From Pelomonas sp. Root405 (GTDB lineage: Bacteria > Pseudomonadota > Gammaproteobacteria > Burkholderiales > Burkholderiaceae_C): a stretch of DNA of 64,000 nt. Made by a program: the position numbers and the translations under genes. The DNA is taken from assembly GCF_001425165.1 (NCBI RefSeq), contig NZ_LMDU01000001.1, forward strand, positions 342,075 to 406,074, read 5' to 3'. The notes under the pieces are model-generated. The model worked only from the letters and a program-made list of their open reading frames with translations, had not been told where the DNA came from and made no database searches. This document shows positions 8,767-17,336 of this stretch, piece by piece. How positions within the stretch are numbered: the stretch's first letter is position 1; the number at the start of each line of letters is the position of its first letter.

Positions 8767-10251
8767 TCAGGCAGGCGGTTGAGGCAGCGGCGTCGCCGCG
8801 CCCAGTTCACCGGGCGCGGTGACCGGCGGCGTGTCCTGAGGCTCTGGCTCGACCAGCAGGGGCAGGCGCGCCAGCACCAGCGTGCCGCGGCCCGGTGCCG
8901 ACAGCAACTGTAGCGTGCCGCCGAGGCTTTCGATGCGGTAGCGCATGCCGAGCAGGCCATGGTGCCCGGCACCGACGGCCTCGGGATTGAAGCCCTGTCC
9001 GTCGTCGCGGATGTGCATCTGCAGCCAGCCGTCGGCCTCGCCGAGGTTGACGCGCACATGCTTGGCCTTGGCATGGCGCATCACATTCGTCAGCGCCTCC
9101 TGCACCAGGCGGTACAGCGCCAGACGGCCGGCCTCCTCGGTGGGCACGTCGGCCAGCTCCAGGCTGAGCTGCAGGCCCGAGCGCTGGGCGAACTCCTGGG
9201 TCAGGATCTCCAGCGCCGGGATCAGCCCGAGGTTGGACAGTGCCGAGGGCCGCAGGTCTTCGATGATGCGGCGCTTGAGCGCAATGCCCTGGTCGAGCAG
9301 CTCGCTCATGTGCTTGAGGCGTTCGTCGATCTCGGGCGCCGCCGTCTTGGTCATGCGGCGGATGCGGGCGACATCGAGCTTGGCGGCCGTCAGCAGCGCG
9401 CCGAGTTCGTCGTGCAGCTCGCGCGCCAGGTGGGCGCGCTCGTCCTCTCGCACCGTTTGCAAATGGCGGGCCAGCTCGGTCAGCTCGGCGGTGCGGCGCG
9501 CCACCTCGCGGTCGAGCCGGTCGCGCTCCTGCGCGAGCTCCTGGGCATGTTCGCGGCGCGCGGCATGCAGGGCCTCGTTGCGGCGCAGGAAAACGGCCAG
9601 GCCGAACAGGCTGAGGAGCGTCAGCCCATGCACGCCGATGCGGCCGTAGTTGAGGGAGCGGAAGACCGCATCGCGTTCGCTGGCGATCTGCGTCAGCTCA
9701 TGCTCGTCGAGCTGGGCGACCGCCTCGCGCACGGCCTGCATCTTTTCGCGGCCGATGTCGGACTCGACCAGCCCGCGCCATGCCGAGTCGGTGCCGTCAC
9801 GGTAGAGCTGGACGACCAGTTGCAGCTCCGAGAGCTTCTCGCCGGCACGCCGGCTGGCGTCGGCGACCAGCGCCTCCCATTCGGAGCTTGCGTACTGGCC
9901 ACGCAGCCGCGAGAGCACGGCGGGCAGCTCGCGCTCGGCAAGTTTCAGTGGCACCAGATAGTCGTCGCGCCCGGTCAGCAGGTAGCCGCGCTGGCCGGTC
10001 TCGGCGTCGGTCAGCAGCTCGCGCAGGCGCAGGCCGTCGTTGCGCGCCTGGTGGCGGGCCTGGGCCTGGCTCAACGCTGCGTCGGCACCCCAGAAAGCGG
10101 CTTCACTGACGCCCATGACGGCCGCGGCAGCCAGCGCCGCAAAACCCACAGCCAACCCCCGATTGCGGCTGGCGCCCTCCAACCAGGGATCGAGATGACG
10201 CAGCACGGGAAGCCGCTCAGGTGGCTGCGGCGGCAGGACGCGCTGATGCAT
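8767..10251 (-). CDS. CHASE3 sensor histidine kinase, NarX/DegS type
   Basis: The 494-residue kinase has two membrane helices (about 33-53 and 205-222) that bracket a periplasmic CHASE3-like domain (motif TDAETGQRGYLLTG at 81-94). A coiled segment leads to a HisKA_3 dimerisation domain with the phospho-acceptor His280 in LARELHDELG, and a HATPase_c domain follows (N-box NVMRHAKAKH, DDGQGF, GLLGMRYR). Kinases of this type pair with LuxR-type regulators, and one is encoded 1 kb away at 11263. The assigned start overlaps the upstream receiver gene by 35 bases and lacks a clear ribosome site, so a slightly later start is possible. Confidence 0.9.
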   Translation of the reverse strand: MHQRVLPPQPPERLPVLRHLDPWLEGASRNRGLAVGFAALAAAAVMGVSEAAFWGADAALSQAQARHQARNDGLRLRELLTDAETGQRGYLLTGRDDYLVPLKLAERELPAVLSRLRGQYASSEWEALVADASRRAGEKLSELQLVVQLYRDGTDSAWRGLVESDIGREKMQAVREAVAQLDEHELTQIASERDAVFRSLNYGRIGVHGLTLLSLFGLAVFLRRNEALHAARREHAQELAQERDRLDREVARRTAELTELARHLQTVREDERAHLARELHDELGALLTAAKLDVARIRRMTKTAAPEIDERLKHMSELLDQGIALKRRIIEDLRPSALSNLGLIPALEILTQEFAQRSGLQLSLELADVPTEEAGRLALYRLVQEALTNVMRHAKAKHVRVNLGEADGWLQMHIRDDGQGFNPEAVGAGHHGLLGMRYRIESLGGTLQLLSAPGRGTLVLARLPLLVEPEPQDTPPVTAPGELGAATPLPQPPA

Positions 10252-10627
10252 GTTCGGCCAGTTCGGCGCAATAGCTGATCAGGTCATCCAGTTCGCGGCT
10301 CTTGTCGAAGACGCGCTCGGCACCGAGGCTCGCGCAGCGGCGGCGCATCTCCTCGGTGGCGTAGTTGGTGAGAACGACGCGACGCGCCCGCAAGCCGAGT
10401 TGCTGGGCAGCTTGCAGCACGCCCAGCCCAGTGCCGGACCGCAGGAAGACATCGACGATGAAAAGGTCGGCGTTGGCGTCGGGGTCGCGGCTCATCCAGC
10501 GCACCGCGCCGGCCTCGTCCGCGACAGACCCGACAACCTCCACCTGGGCCAGCTCCTCCAGCGTCGCGATGAGGTTCTCAAGGATCACCGGACTGTCTTC
10601 GACGATGAAGGCTTTGAGTGCTGGCAT
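10217..10627 (-). CDS. Single-domain response regulator (CheY-like receiver)
   Basis: The 136-residue protein consists of one receiver domain and has no output domain. The acidic pair Glu10-Asp11, the phospho-acceptor Asp59 (FIVDV), Thr87 and Lys109 (FDKS) are all present. It is directly upstream of, and overlaps, the CHASE3 kinase gene, so they are probably co-transcribed. It may act as a phosphate sink or as a protein-binding switch for that kinase; this is inferred from position. The C-terminal ten residues are Ala-rich. Confidence 0.88.
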   Translation of the reverse strand: MPALKAFIVEDSPVILENLIATLEELAQVEVVGSVADEAGAVRWMSRDPDANADLFIVDVFLRSGTGLGVLQAAQQLGLRARRVVLTNYATEEMRRRCASLGAERVFDKSRELDDLISYCAELAEHASARPAAAAT

Positions 10628-10737
10628 GGCCCGACGGCGCGGTGGGGAGGATGAGGCTGAAGTATGAACCGCTTCAGCGTCGGCCCGGCATTGCCGGGAA
10701 CGCGTCGCGCTGTAGGACTTCTCCTAGGGAAAGGCCC

Positions 10738-11067
10738 TTAGGAGCCTTGTCGCACGACGATGTCGTTGCGCACCGCGACGACGCCGGAGGTCTCGCGAGC
10801 CAGCTTTTCGGCCATCGCGCGTTCCTCTTGCGACTTGGCAAAGCCCGACAACTGGACCGTGCCCTTCAGGGTCTCGACGCTGATGGCCATGGCGCTGACC
10901 GTCGTGTCGGCCGCGAACTTGGACTTGACCCGCGTGGTCAGCGCCGCATCGTCGATGTAGGCACCGACCGTCTCCTGATTGCGCGAAACGGCGCAGCCGC
11001 TGGTGGTGACCAGCGTGGCAGCAAGGGCGGTGGCGAAGGCGACGGTCAGGATGGATTTGTTGAGCAT
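10738..11067 (-). CDS. BON-domain lipoprotein (OsmY-like)
   Basis: The protein has 109 residues. The start at 11067 was chosen because AGGAGA precedes it by five bases and it yields a lipoprotein signal with the lipobox TSGC (Cys near residue 25). The frame is open further upstream to 11136. Residues about 40-107 form one BON domain (DDAALTTRVKSKFAAD ... GTVQLSGFAKSQEE ... VVAVRNDIVV), a fold linked to outer-membrane or envelope-stress proteins. It sits between the receiver gene (110 bases away) and the divergent LuxR regulator, which suggests it is a target or partner of this two-component system. Confidence 0.88.
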   Translation of the reverse strand: MLNKSILTVAFATALAATLVTTSGCAVSRNQETVGAYIDDAALTTRVKSKFAADTTVSAMAISVETLKGTVQLSGFAKSQEERAMAEKLARETSGVVAVRNDIVVRQGS

Positions 11068-11262
11068 TTGATTCTCCTGTTGTGAGGGCGCGACTCCTGA
11101 GGAGCCGCTGGAGGCGACTATCAGGCTCGCCCGCACTTTTCGGCATAGTCCCGGAGCGCTGTGCCCTGTCGGACGGCACTGGCGCCCGTGTAGGACTGAA
11201 ACCCTCGCGGCGGCTGCACCAGCCTGCTACGCTGCCGGCAAACTCTGACAAGCTGCTCAGCC

Positions 11263-11910
11263 ATGATTCGCATCGGCATCGTCGACGACCACGCCATTGT
11301 TCGCACCGGCCTGCGCCAATACCTGTCGGACCACGTCGACTTGCGTGTCACCGGCGAAGGCTCCAGCGGGCATGACGCGCTGGAGATGGCGCGCGCCGGT
11401 GACGTCGATGTGCTGCTGCTCGACATCTCCATGCCCGACCAGAGCGGCGTCGACGCGCTGGCCGCCATCAAGGCGCGCTTCCCCGAGCTGCCCGTGCTCA
11501 TCCTCAGCGGTTTCCCTGAGGCGCATTACGCGACGACGCTGCTGCGCCAGGGCGCCAGTGGCTACTTGAACAAGGAATGCGACCCCGAGGAGATCGCCAA
11601 CGCGATCCGCCAGGTGTCGCGCGGCCGCCGCTACATCAGCGCGGCCGTGGCCGAGCAGCTGGCCGACAACGTGGCCGGCGGCCCCGGCGGCGCGGCTTCG
11701 GACAAACCGCTGCACGAGGCGCTGTCCGAGCGCGAGTTCCAGGTCTTCCTGCGCCTGGCCCAGGGCGAGACCGTGGGGCATATCGCCGAGGCGCTGTTTC
11801 TCAGCGTCAAGACGGTCAGCACCTATCGCACGCGCGTGCTTGAGAAGCTCAAGCTGCAGACCAACAGCGATCTGACTTATTACGCGCTGAAGAACGGGCT
11901 GATTCAGTAA
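11263..11910 (+). CDS. LuxR/NarL-type response regulator
   Basis: The 215-residue regulator has an N-terminal receiver (Asp8-Asp9, phospho-acceptor Asp54 in LLLDISMP, Ser82, Lys104) and a C-terminal LuxR helix-turn-helix (about 148-212: LSEREFQVFLRLAQGETVGHIAEALFLSVKTVSTYRTRVLEKL read in parts). It probably receives phosphate from the CHASE3 kinase encoded on the other strand. It is divergent from the BON lipoprotein gene, and the 195 bases between them are the likely shared control region. No strong ribosome site is seen before the ATG. Confidence 0.92.
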   Translation: MIRIGIVDDHAIVRTGLRQYLSDHVDLRVTGEGSSGHDALEMARAGDVDVLLLDISMPDQSGVDALAAIKARFPELPVLILSGFPEAHYATTLLRQGASGYLNKECDPEEIANAIRQVSRGRRYISAAVAEQLADNVAGGPGGAASDKPLHEALSEREFQVFLRLAQGETVGHIAEALFLSVKTVSTYRTRVLEKLKLQTNSDLTYYALKNGLIQ

Positions 11911-12095
11911 GGCGGTTGCACACCGTCGGCCGGCCCGTCGACCCCCAGCGTCCAGGGCAGGGCGGACTCGTAACCCAATGCCGCCTCGGTGCTGGCAGCG
12001 GTCGTCGACAACCAGCGTGCCAGCGGGGCCCATGGCGGGCGCTGCGGGCTGGTTTCGAGGGCGTGGCTCAGCGGCAGTTGGGCGTCAATGGGCAT
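11904..12095 (-). CDS. Small hypothetical protein
   Basis: This is a 63-residue open frame starting MPIDAQLPLSHALE and ending DGPADGVQPPY. The ATG at 12095 has GGAG six bases upstream. The frame continues upstream to 12431, but that part reads like noise (Arg/Ala-rich), so only the short form is proposed. The last seven bases overlap the end of the convergent LuxR regulator. The composition (balanced Leu, Ser, Trp, Tyr) is more protein-like than neighbouring shadow frames. I do not recognise it. Confidence 0.4.
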   Translation of the reverse strand: MPIDAQLPLSHALETSPQRPPWAPLARWLSTTAASTEAALGYESALPWTLGVDGPADGVQPPY

Positions 12096-12211
12096 GTGCG
12101 GCTCCGGACTAAATTTCGCTGCCAGCATCGTCGTCAGTCGGTCGTCCACGTATCGGCGGGCGGCGCGGCGGTTTGTCGGACCTGGCTGACAAACCGGCTC
12201 AGAATGCCGGC

Positions 12212-12985
12212 GTGACCGTCTTCTTGCTTTCGCTTCGCATCGGCCTTTTCTGGTTGGCTCTGATTGCGCTGCCAGCGTGGGCCTGTGAAATGCGGGTGCG
12301 CTGGAACCCCGACCCGCCCTACAGCATGCGTGACGGCAGCGACCGCGTCGTCGGCCTGCAGGCCGAGCTTGTCGAGGAGGCGCTGGAGCGCATCGGCTGC
12401 CGCGCCGTCTGGGTGCAGCTGCCGTGGGCACGCGCCCTGGTCGAACTGCAGGCCGGCCGGCTTGACGTGCTGCCCGGCGCGCTGCGCCGACCAGAGCGCG
12501 AGGCCTATGCGCACTGGGCCGAACAGCATGTCGTGGTGCCCAACCGTCTGTACGTGCGGGCCAGCCAGCGTGCCGGCTTTGGCAACGCGACCCGCCTGCG
12601 CGACGTGCTCAAGCCGGGGCTCAAGCTCGGCGTGCAGATTGGCGTCGTCTACGGTCCGGAGTACGCCGCCCTGCTGGCCGAGCCCGACTTCCGCGCGCGG
12701 CTGACCCAGGCGGCGGCGCGCGGCAGCCTTTGGCAGATGCTGGAACTGGGCCGCGTCGACGGCGTGCTGGCCAGTGAAGCCAGCGCGCGGTGGGAGCTGG
12801 CCCGGCTGGGCCTGGTCGCGCAGATCGTGCCGACCGACGTGCTGCTGTCCGACGAGGCGGCCCAGATCATGTTCAGCAAGCGGTCGGTCGACGCCGCGCT
12901 GGTGCAGCGTTATCGACAAGCGGGCGCTGCGATGGAGAAGGACGGCACGCTGGCGCGCGTGGTGCGCAAGTACTTGGTTGACTAG
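12212..12985 (+). CDS. Periplasmic solute-binding protein, amino-acid type (SBP_bac_3)
   Basis: This is a 257-residue family-3 solute-binding protein. The GTG at 12212 gives a good signal peptide (MTVFLLSLRIGLFWLALIALPAWA); a TTG at 12173 would add 13 polar residues and is less likely. The mature part carries the typical WNPDPPYSMRDGSDRVVGLQAELVEEAL opening (read in parts) and LKLGVQIGVVYGPEY in the hinge region. Such proteins bind amino acids or act as stand-alone sensors. No permease or ATPase gene adjoins it, so it may be an orphan binding protein. It converges with the aidB-like gene, and the two stop codons overlap. Confidence 0.8.
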   Translation: MTVFLLSLRIGLFWLALIALPAWACEMRVRWNPDPPYSMRDGSDRVVGLQAELVEEALERIGCRAVWVQLPWARALVELQAGRLDVLPGALRRPEREAYAHWAEQHVVVPNRLYVRASQRAGFGNATRLRDVLKPGLKLGVQIGVVYGPEYAALLAEPDFRARLTQAAARGSLWQMLELGRVDGVLASEASARWELARLGLVAQIVPTDVLLSDEAAQIMFSKRSVDAALVQRYRQAGAAMEKDGTLARVVRKYLVD

Positions 12986-14574
12986 TCAGCCAATGCGGCG
13001 TCCAGCACCCGTGCCGCCTGCGGCAAAGCCAGTGTGCCGACCAGGCGCCCGTCGCTGCCAAAGCGGGTGGCGACAAAGGCATCCGCCGTGGTGGTGGACG
13101 ATTGCTCGCGCATCAGCACACCTTGCGCGCACAGCACCAGGCCCTGCGCGATGCGGCGGGCCTGGGCCTCCAGCGCGGAGGGATCGCCCTTCAGCAGGTG
13201 GCGCAGGGTTGCGGCCTCGGCACGCACCGGCGCATCGGCGCTGGCCTCAAAGTCATCCAGCAAGGCCATGGCCACATCGGGCTCGCGGGCCACGGCGCGC
13301 AGCACGTCCAAGGCCATCACATTGCCCGAACCTTCCCAGATGGAGTTGACCGGCGCCTCGCGGTAGAGCCGCGCCAGCACACCGTCTTCCACATAGCCAT
13401 TGCCGCCCAGCAGCTCCATGGCCTCGCCGGTGCACTCGATGGCGCGCTTGCAAACCCAGAGCTTGGTGGCCGGCGTCAGCAGCCGTTGCCAAGCCGGCTC
13501 GCCGTGCTCGAAGCCGTGCGCCAGCCGCAGCATCAGGCGCATGGCGGCCTCGCTTTCCAGTGCGAGGTCGGCCAGCACGGTCTGCATCAGCGGCTGCTCG
13601 GCCAGGCGCTTGCCGAATGCGAAACGCTCGCGGGCATTGTGCAAGGCCTGCACGAAGCCGGCGCGCAAGAGTGCTGCGCTGCCGATCACGCAGTTCAGCC
13701 GTGTGTAGCCGGCCATCTCGATCAGCGTCGGGATGCCGCGGCCCTCGTCACCCAGGCGCCGGGCCCATGCGCCATGGAACTCGACTTCGCTGCTGGCATT
13801 ACTGCGGTTGCCCAGCTTGTCCTTGAGCCGCATCACCCGCACCGCGTTGCGTGCGCCGTCGGGCGTGTAGCGCGGCAGCCAAAAGCAGGTCGGGCCAGCG
13901 GCGGTCCTGGCCAGCACGAGGTGGGCGTCGCTGGTGGGCGCTGAGAAGAACCATTTGTGGCCGGTGATCGCGTAACTGCCATCCGCCTGTTCGACGGCCT
14001 CGGTCGTCACGCGGCGCAGGTCGGAGCCGCCCTGCTTCTCGGTCATGCCCATGCCGACCCAGATCGACGGCTTCTCGGTCAGCGGACGGTCCAACGGGTC
14101 GTGCTCGCGGCTGAAGAACTTGTCGCGCAGCGGCGCGAACAGCTCGGGCTGCTTTTGCAACACCGGGATGGCCGCCTGCGTCATCGTCGCGGGGCAGAGC
14201 GATCCAGCCTCGACCTGCCCGTGCAGGTAGCAGCCGGCCGCGAATTGCGCCCAGCGGCCGGGCGTGTCGGTCGCGAACACATCGGCCACCAGCCCTTGAC
14301 GCCGGTACATCGCCAGCAGCGCTTGCCAGGCGGGGTGGAAGTCGACCGCGTCGATGCGGCGGCCGCGGGCGTCCAGCTGGCGCAGGACCGGACCGTGGCG
14401 GTTGGCGTCGCGGGCGAGCTGGGCGGTCTCGGCGCTGCCCAGCTCGGCGCCGTAGCGGGACAGCGGCTCGATGGCCTGCGGTGCGGCTTCGCGCAGGGCG
14501 GCCAGCAGCGCCGGGTCGGTGGTCAGCAGGTTCTGGCCGACCCATTCATCAACCAGGTTGTCTGCCGCAGTCAA
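12982..14574 (-). CDS. AidB-type acyl-CoA dehydrogenase
   Basis: This 530-residue flavoprotein is close to the AidB length and layout: an N-terminal extension with NLLTTDPALLAALREA and YGAELGS, the flavin-site segment MTEKQGGSDLRRV, TGHKWFFSAPTSD, the middle beta domain, and a C-terminal helical part with CTGEAMELLGGNGYVED and PVNSIWEGSGNVMALDVLRA. AidB is an adaptive-response protein that binds DNA and FAD; many relatives are annotated as isovaleryl-CoA dehydrogenases, and I cannot decide which activity applies. It is the last gene of a minus-strand run; its start overlaps the stop of the GGDEF gene by four bases (ATGA). Confidence 0.85.
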   Translation of the reverse strand: MTAADNLVDEWVGQNLLTTDPALLAALREAAPQAIEPLSRYGAELGSAETAQLARDANRHGPVLRQLDARGRRIDAVDFHPAWQALLAMYRRQGLVADVFATDTPGRWAQFAAGCYLHGQVEAGSLCPATMTQAAIPVLQKQPELFAPLRDKFFSREHDPLDRPLTEKPSIWVGMGMTEKQGGSDLRRVTTEAVEQADGSYAITGHKWFFSAPTSDAHLVLARTAAGPTCFWLPRYTPDGARNAVRVMRLKDKLGNRSNASSEVEFHGAWARRLGDEGRGIPTLIEMAGYTRLNCVIGSAALLRAGFVQALHNARERFAFGKRLAEQPLMQTVLADLALESEAAMRLMLRLAHGFEHGEPAWQRLLTPATKLWVCKRAIECTGEAMELLGGNGYVEDGVLARLYREAPVNSIWEGSGNVMALDVLRAVAREPDVAMALLDDFEASADAPVRAEAATLRHLLKGDPSALEAQARRIAQGLVLCAQGVLMREQSSTTTADAFVATRFGSDGRLVGTLALPQAARVLDAALAD

Positions 14575-15728
14575 TCGGCCACCCCGGGTTCGGCCATCAG
14601 CTGGCCGCGGCCGGCGCGCTGGGCCTCATAAAGCGCTGTCTCGGCGCGGCGCTGCAGATCCGCCAGGCCACGGTCACCGGGCCGCAGCTTGGCCCAGCCG
14701 GCACTGAACGACAGGTTCATGCCCAGCTCGCCCGGCGTGCGCGCGGCCAGCGCCGTGCGCAGGCGCGCATCCAGCGCCTGCGGCCCTTCGGGCAGGCAGC
14801 GCGCCATCAGCACGCCGAACTGCTCGTTGCCGATGCGACCGGCCAGGTCGCCCAGCCGCATCTGGGCCTGCACGCAGCTGCCGAACAGGGCCAGCGCGCG
14901 CTCGGCCATGTCCTCGCCCTGCTCGCCCTGCAGCGTCGCGAAATCGTCCAGGTCGAGCACGACCAGGGCCAGCGGCTCGTCGTAGCGCCGGGCCATTGAG
15001 ATGAGGTCGACGGAGCGCTTGGTGAAGGCGCTGCGGTCGCACAGGCCGGTCAGGCCGTCGGTCTGCGTGAGGCTCGCCAGCTCGGCCTCGATCTGGCCGC
15101 GCCAGGCCAGCAGCAGCATCGGCAGGGCCAGCAGCAGTGCGAGCTGGCCAGTCAGTGCCAGCAGCAGATCGGGCCCGGGGCCGTGGGCATCCAGCAGTGT
15201 GGTGGTAGCGCGGTAGAGCATCGCTGCCAGCAGCGGCAGCACGGCCGCCAGGCCCAGCAGCCGCCAGCGCCGGCTGTTCAGGCCCTGCAGCACGGCGCTG
15301 CGGCCGGGCAGCAACAGCGCGATACCCAGCCAGCCGAGCTGCGAGCCCAGCACGACGTCGGCCAGCGTCTGCGCGGCCATGCGGTCACTTCCCAGCAGCG
15401 CGTGGCCGGCGCCCAGGGCCAGCGGCGCCGCCGTCATGGCCCAGCGCCCGGGCCGCGGCGTCAGCCACAGGCCGAGCGCCCACCACAGCGCCGACAGGCC
15501 CAGGCTGACCCCCACGACGCCGACGCTCAGCAGGCCCTGCGGCGCGCTGAAGCGGTTGCCCAGCGCCGGGCTCAGCAGGGCCAGGCCGACCGCCACGGCG
15601 AGCATGCCGACCTGGGCCCAGCGCCCACCGGCATTGGCGCCGCGCCAGCCGACGAGGGTGATCAGCACCAGCGCCGCCGCCAGTGCCTGCATCGGCATCA
15701 GCGCGAAGAGGGCCTCGACAAAGCTCAT
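14571..15728 (-). CDS. Membrane protein with degenerate GGDEF domain
   Basis: The 385-residue protein has an N-terminal membrane part of about seven helices (residues 5-225) and a C-terminal GGDEF-fold domain (about 225-378; [26 protein letters not shown]). The signature reads Gly-Asn-Glu-Gln-Phe (GRIGNEQF near 299) instead of GG(D/E)EF, and the following FKxxND motif is also lost. Diguanylate cyclase activity is therefore unlikely; it may bind GTP or c-di-GMP, or act only by contact. It overlaps both neighbours by four bases (creA upstream, aidB-like gene downstream), so the three are translationally coupled. Confidence 0.88.
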   Translation of the reverse strand: MSFVEALFALMPMQALAAALVLITLVGWRGANAGGRWAQVGMLAVAVGLALLSPALGNRFSAPQGLLSVGVVGVSLGLSALWWALGLWLTPRPGRWAMTAAPLALGAGHALLGSDRMAAQTLADVVLGSQLGWLGIALLLPGRSAVLQGLNSRRWRLLGLAAVLPLLAAMLYRATTTLLDAHGPGPDLLLALTGQLALLLALPMLLLAWRGQIEAELASLTQTDGLTGLCDRSAFTKRSVDLISMARRYDEPLALVVLDLDDFATLQGEQGEDMAERALALFGSCVQAQMRLGDLAGRIGNEQFGVLMARCLPEGPQALDARLRTALAARTPGELGMNLSFSAGWAKLRPGDRGLADLQRRAETALYEAQRAGRGQLMAEPGVAD

Positions 15729-16201
15729 CTCTTCACCGGGATCGCGGTCTCGCGGCCCACCGGCACGGCGGTGATGCTGTTCTGCGGCGAGCCGTCGATG
15801 AGGCGGTCCGAGTAGGTCAGGTAGACCAGCGTGTTGCGCGGCACGTCCACCATGCGCACGATGCGCAGCCGCTTGAAGACCAGCGAGATGCGCTCGCTGA
15901 ACACTTCTTCCTGGGCGGGCAAGGGCTGCTTGATGACGATGGGGCCGACCTGGCGACAGGCGATGGAGGCCTCGGCCTTGTCCTCGGCCAGCCCGATGGC
16001 GCCCTTGATGCCGCCGGTCTTGGCGCGCGACACATAGCAGGCCACGCCGCCCACCTTGGGGTCGTCATAGGCGTCGACGACGATCTTGTGATCGGGGCCG
16101 ATCAGCTTGAAAGCGGTGTCGACGGAGCCGATGGGCTCGGCCTGGGCGAGTGCCGTGGCGGCGAGCAGGGGGAGAAGGGCAAGGTGGGTCGCTGGCTTCA
16201 T
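15725..16201 (-). CDS. creA: CreA family periplasmic protein
   Basis: The 158-residue exported protein has a signal peptide (residues 1-21, ending AQA). The mature protein closely follows the conserved CreA sequence, including [53 protein letters not shown] and [10 protein letters not shown] (each under 20 residues apart from joins). CreA is widespread in proteobacteria, but its biochemical role is not established. It is the first gene of the creA - GGDEF - aidB-like run, overlapping the next start by four bases. Confidence 0.93.
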   Translation of the reverse strand: MKPATHLALLPLLAATALAQAEPIGSVDTAFKLIGPDHKIVVDAYDDPKVGGVACYVSRAKTGGIKGAIGLAEDKAEASIACRQVGPIVIKQPLPAQEEVFSERISLVFKRLRIVRMVDVPRNTLVYLTYSDRLIDGSPQNSITAVPVGRETAIPVKR

Positions 16202-16210
16202 CGGCCCAGT

Positions 16211-17326
16211 CTAAAGCGCGCAGGCGCCCGCCGGGCTGGGCACCGGCGTCTGGCGCGGCATGAAGCGCGGCGCCTCGGGCCGGCTGACGTCGAAATGGCT
16301 GAGCTGGTCGCTGCGCTGGTTGCAGACATACATATGCGAGCCCGCGAGGCAGGCGCTGCGCGGGTAGCTGCCGTGTACCCAGTGGTGGTCCAGCAGCGTC
16401 GGGCTGCGTGCTTCGGCCAGCGAGATGACGGCGAGGCTGTCGTGCAGCCGGTTGAAGGCGTACAGGTGTTGGCCGCCGGGCGCGACGATCAGGTCGGACG
16501 CGTAGTTGGTGCCGGCGAAGCCGCCAGGCAGCACCGAAATTTCATCGAGCAGGCGCGGCCCGTCCGCCGTCAGCTCGACGGTCGACAGCGTGGACGACTC
16601 TTCCTGCAGCACGTAGACGATGCGCGGGTCAGCGGGGTGGAAGGCGAAGTGGCGCGGGCCGGACCCGGGGCTGAGGACGAGCTCCCGCGCCGCAACGGTG
16701 GGCGCGCCCGGCGCGAGCGGCCAGACGAGCACGCGGTCGCGGCCGAGGTCGGTGCCGACCAGCCATCGGGCATCGGGGCTGACTTGGATCATGTGGGCGT
16801 GCGGCGCCTCGTGGCCGCTGTTGGCTTGGCTGCCGGGCGGCGCCTTCGCCGCGCGTTGCGGGCCGGACCGGCAATCGGGCCCGGCGCAGCTGGGCCAGCT
16901 TTTGGCAGCCCCCAGGCGGCCATCGGCCTGCAGCGGCAGTGCGGCGAAGCGGGCATCGCCGTAATGCGCGACCCAGGCGTGGCCTGCGCTCAAGGACAGG
17001 TGGCAGGGCGAGCTGCCGCCGCTGGGTTCGCGATGTAGCAGGCTCAGGCCGCCCGTCGTGTCCTGCGTGTAGACGGCGATGTGGTGGGCGCCTTCCTCGG
17101 CGGCGTAGATGCGCTGACCGGCGCTCGCCAGCCAGCTCGGGTTGCCCGCATTGGGCGTGACGCCGAGCGGCCTCAATGCGCCGTCGGCGCCGATGGCGAA
17201 GCTGTACAGCCCCAAGCCCTGCGGCGCATAGGTGCCGACGTGCAGGAAGCGGTGCGATGGCGGGGCGGCGGCAAGTGCGGGCATGAGGTGCAAGGCAGGC
17301 AGGGTGAGCAGGTGGCGGCGGCGCAT
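16211..17326 (-). CDS. Lactonase-family beta-propeller protein (exported)
   Basis: The 371-residue protein belongs to the 7-bladed lactonase family (6-phosphogluconolactonase/carboxymuconate cyclase type). I chose the ATG at 17326, which yields an export signal with an Arg-rich start (MRRRHLLTLPALHLMPALAAA), perhaps a Tat signal. The frame runs open upstream to 17569 inside the previous gene. Family features: HVGTYAPQGLGLYSFAIGADG at the start, AHAHMIQVSPDARWLVGTDLG-type segments, GSGPRHFAFHP, VLQEESSTLS, and a late GSYPRSACLAGSHMYVCN-like blade. It begins 10 bases after the stop of the NagX-like gene, so they are probably co-transcribed. The export signal argues against a plain pentose-phosphate role. 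Confidence 0.8.
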   Translation of the reverse strand: MRRRHLLTLPALHLMPALAAAPPSHRFLHVGTYAPQGLGLYSFAIGADGALRPLGVTPNAGNPSWLASAGQRIYAAEEGAHHIAVYTQDTTGGLSLLHREPSGGSSPCHLSLSAGHAWVAHYGDARFAALPLQADGRLGAAKSWPSCAGPDCRSGPQRAAKAPPGSQANSGHEAPHAHMIQVSPDARWLVGTDLGRDRVLVWPLAPGAPTVAARELVLSPGSGPRHFAFHPADPRIVYVLQEESSTLSTVELTADGPRLLDEISVLPGGFAGTNYASDLIVAPGGQHLYAFNRLHDSLAVISLAEARSPTLLDHHWVHGSYPRSACLAGSHMYVCNQRSDQLSHFDVSRPEAPRFMPRQTPVPSPAGACAL

Positions 17327-17336
17327 CGGCGCTTCT

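Noticed and set aside
12096-12431. Upstream extension of the small gene at 11904-12095
   Set aside because: The added residues are Arg/Ala/Pro-rich and overlap the solute-binding protein gene and its promoter. The internal ATG has the better ribosome site.
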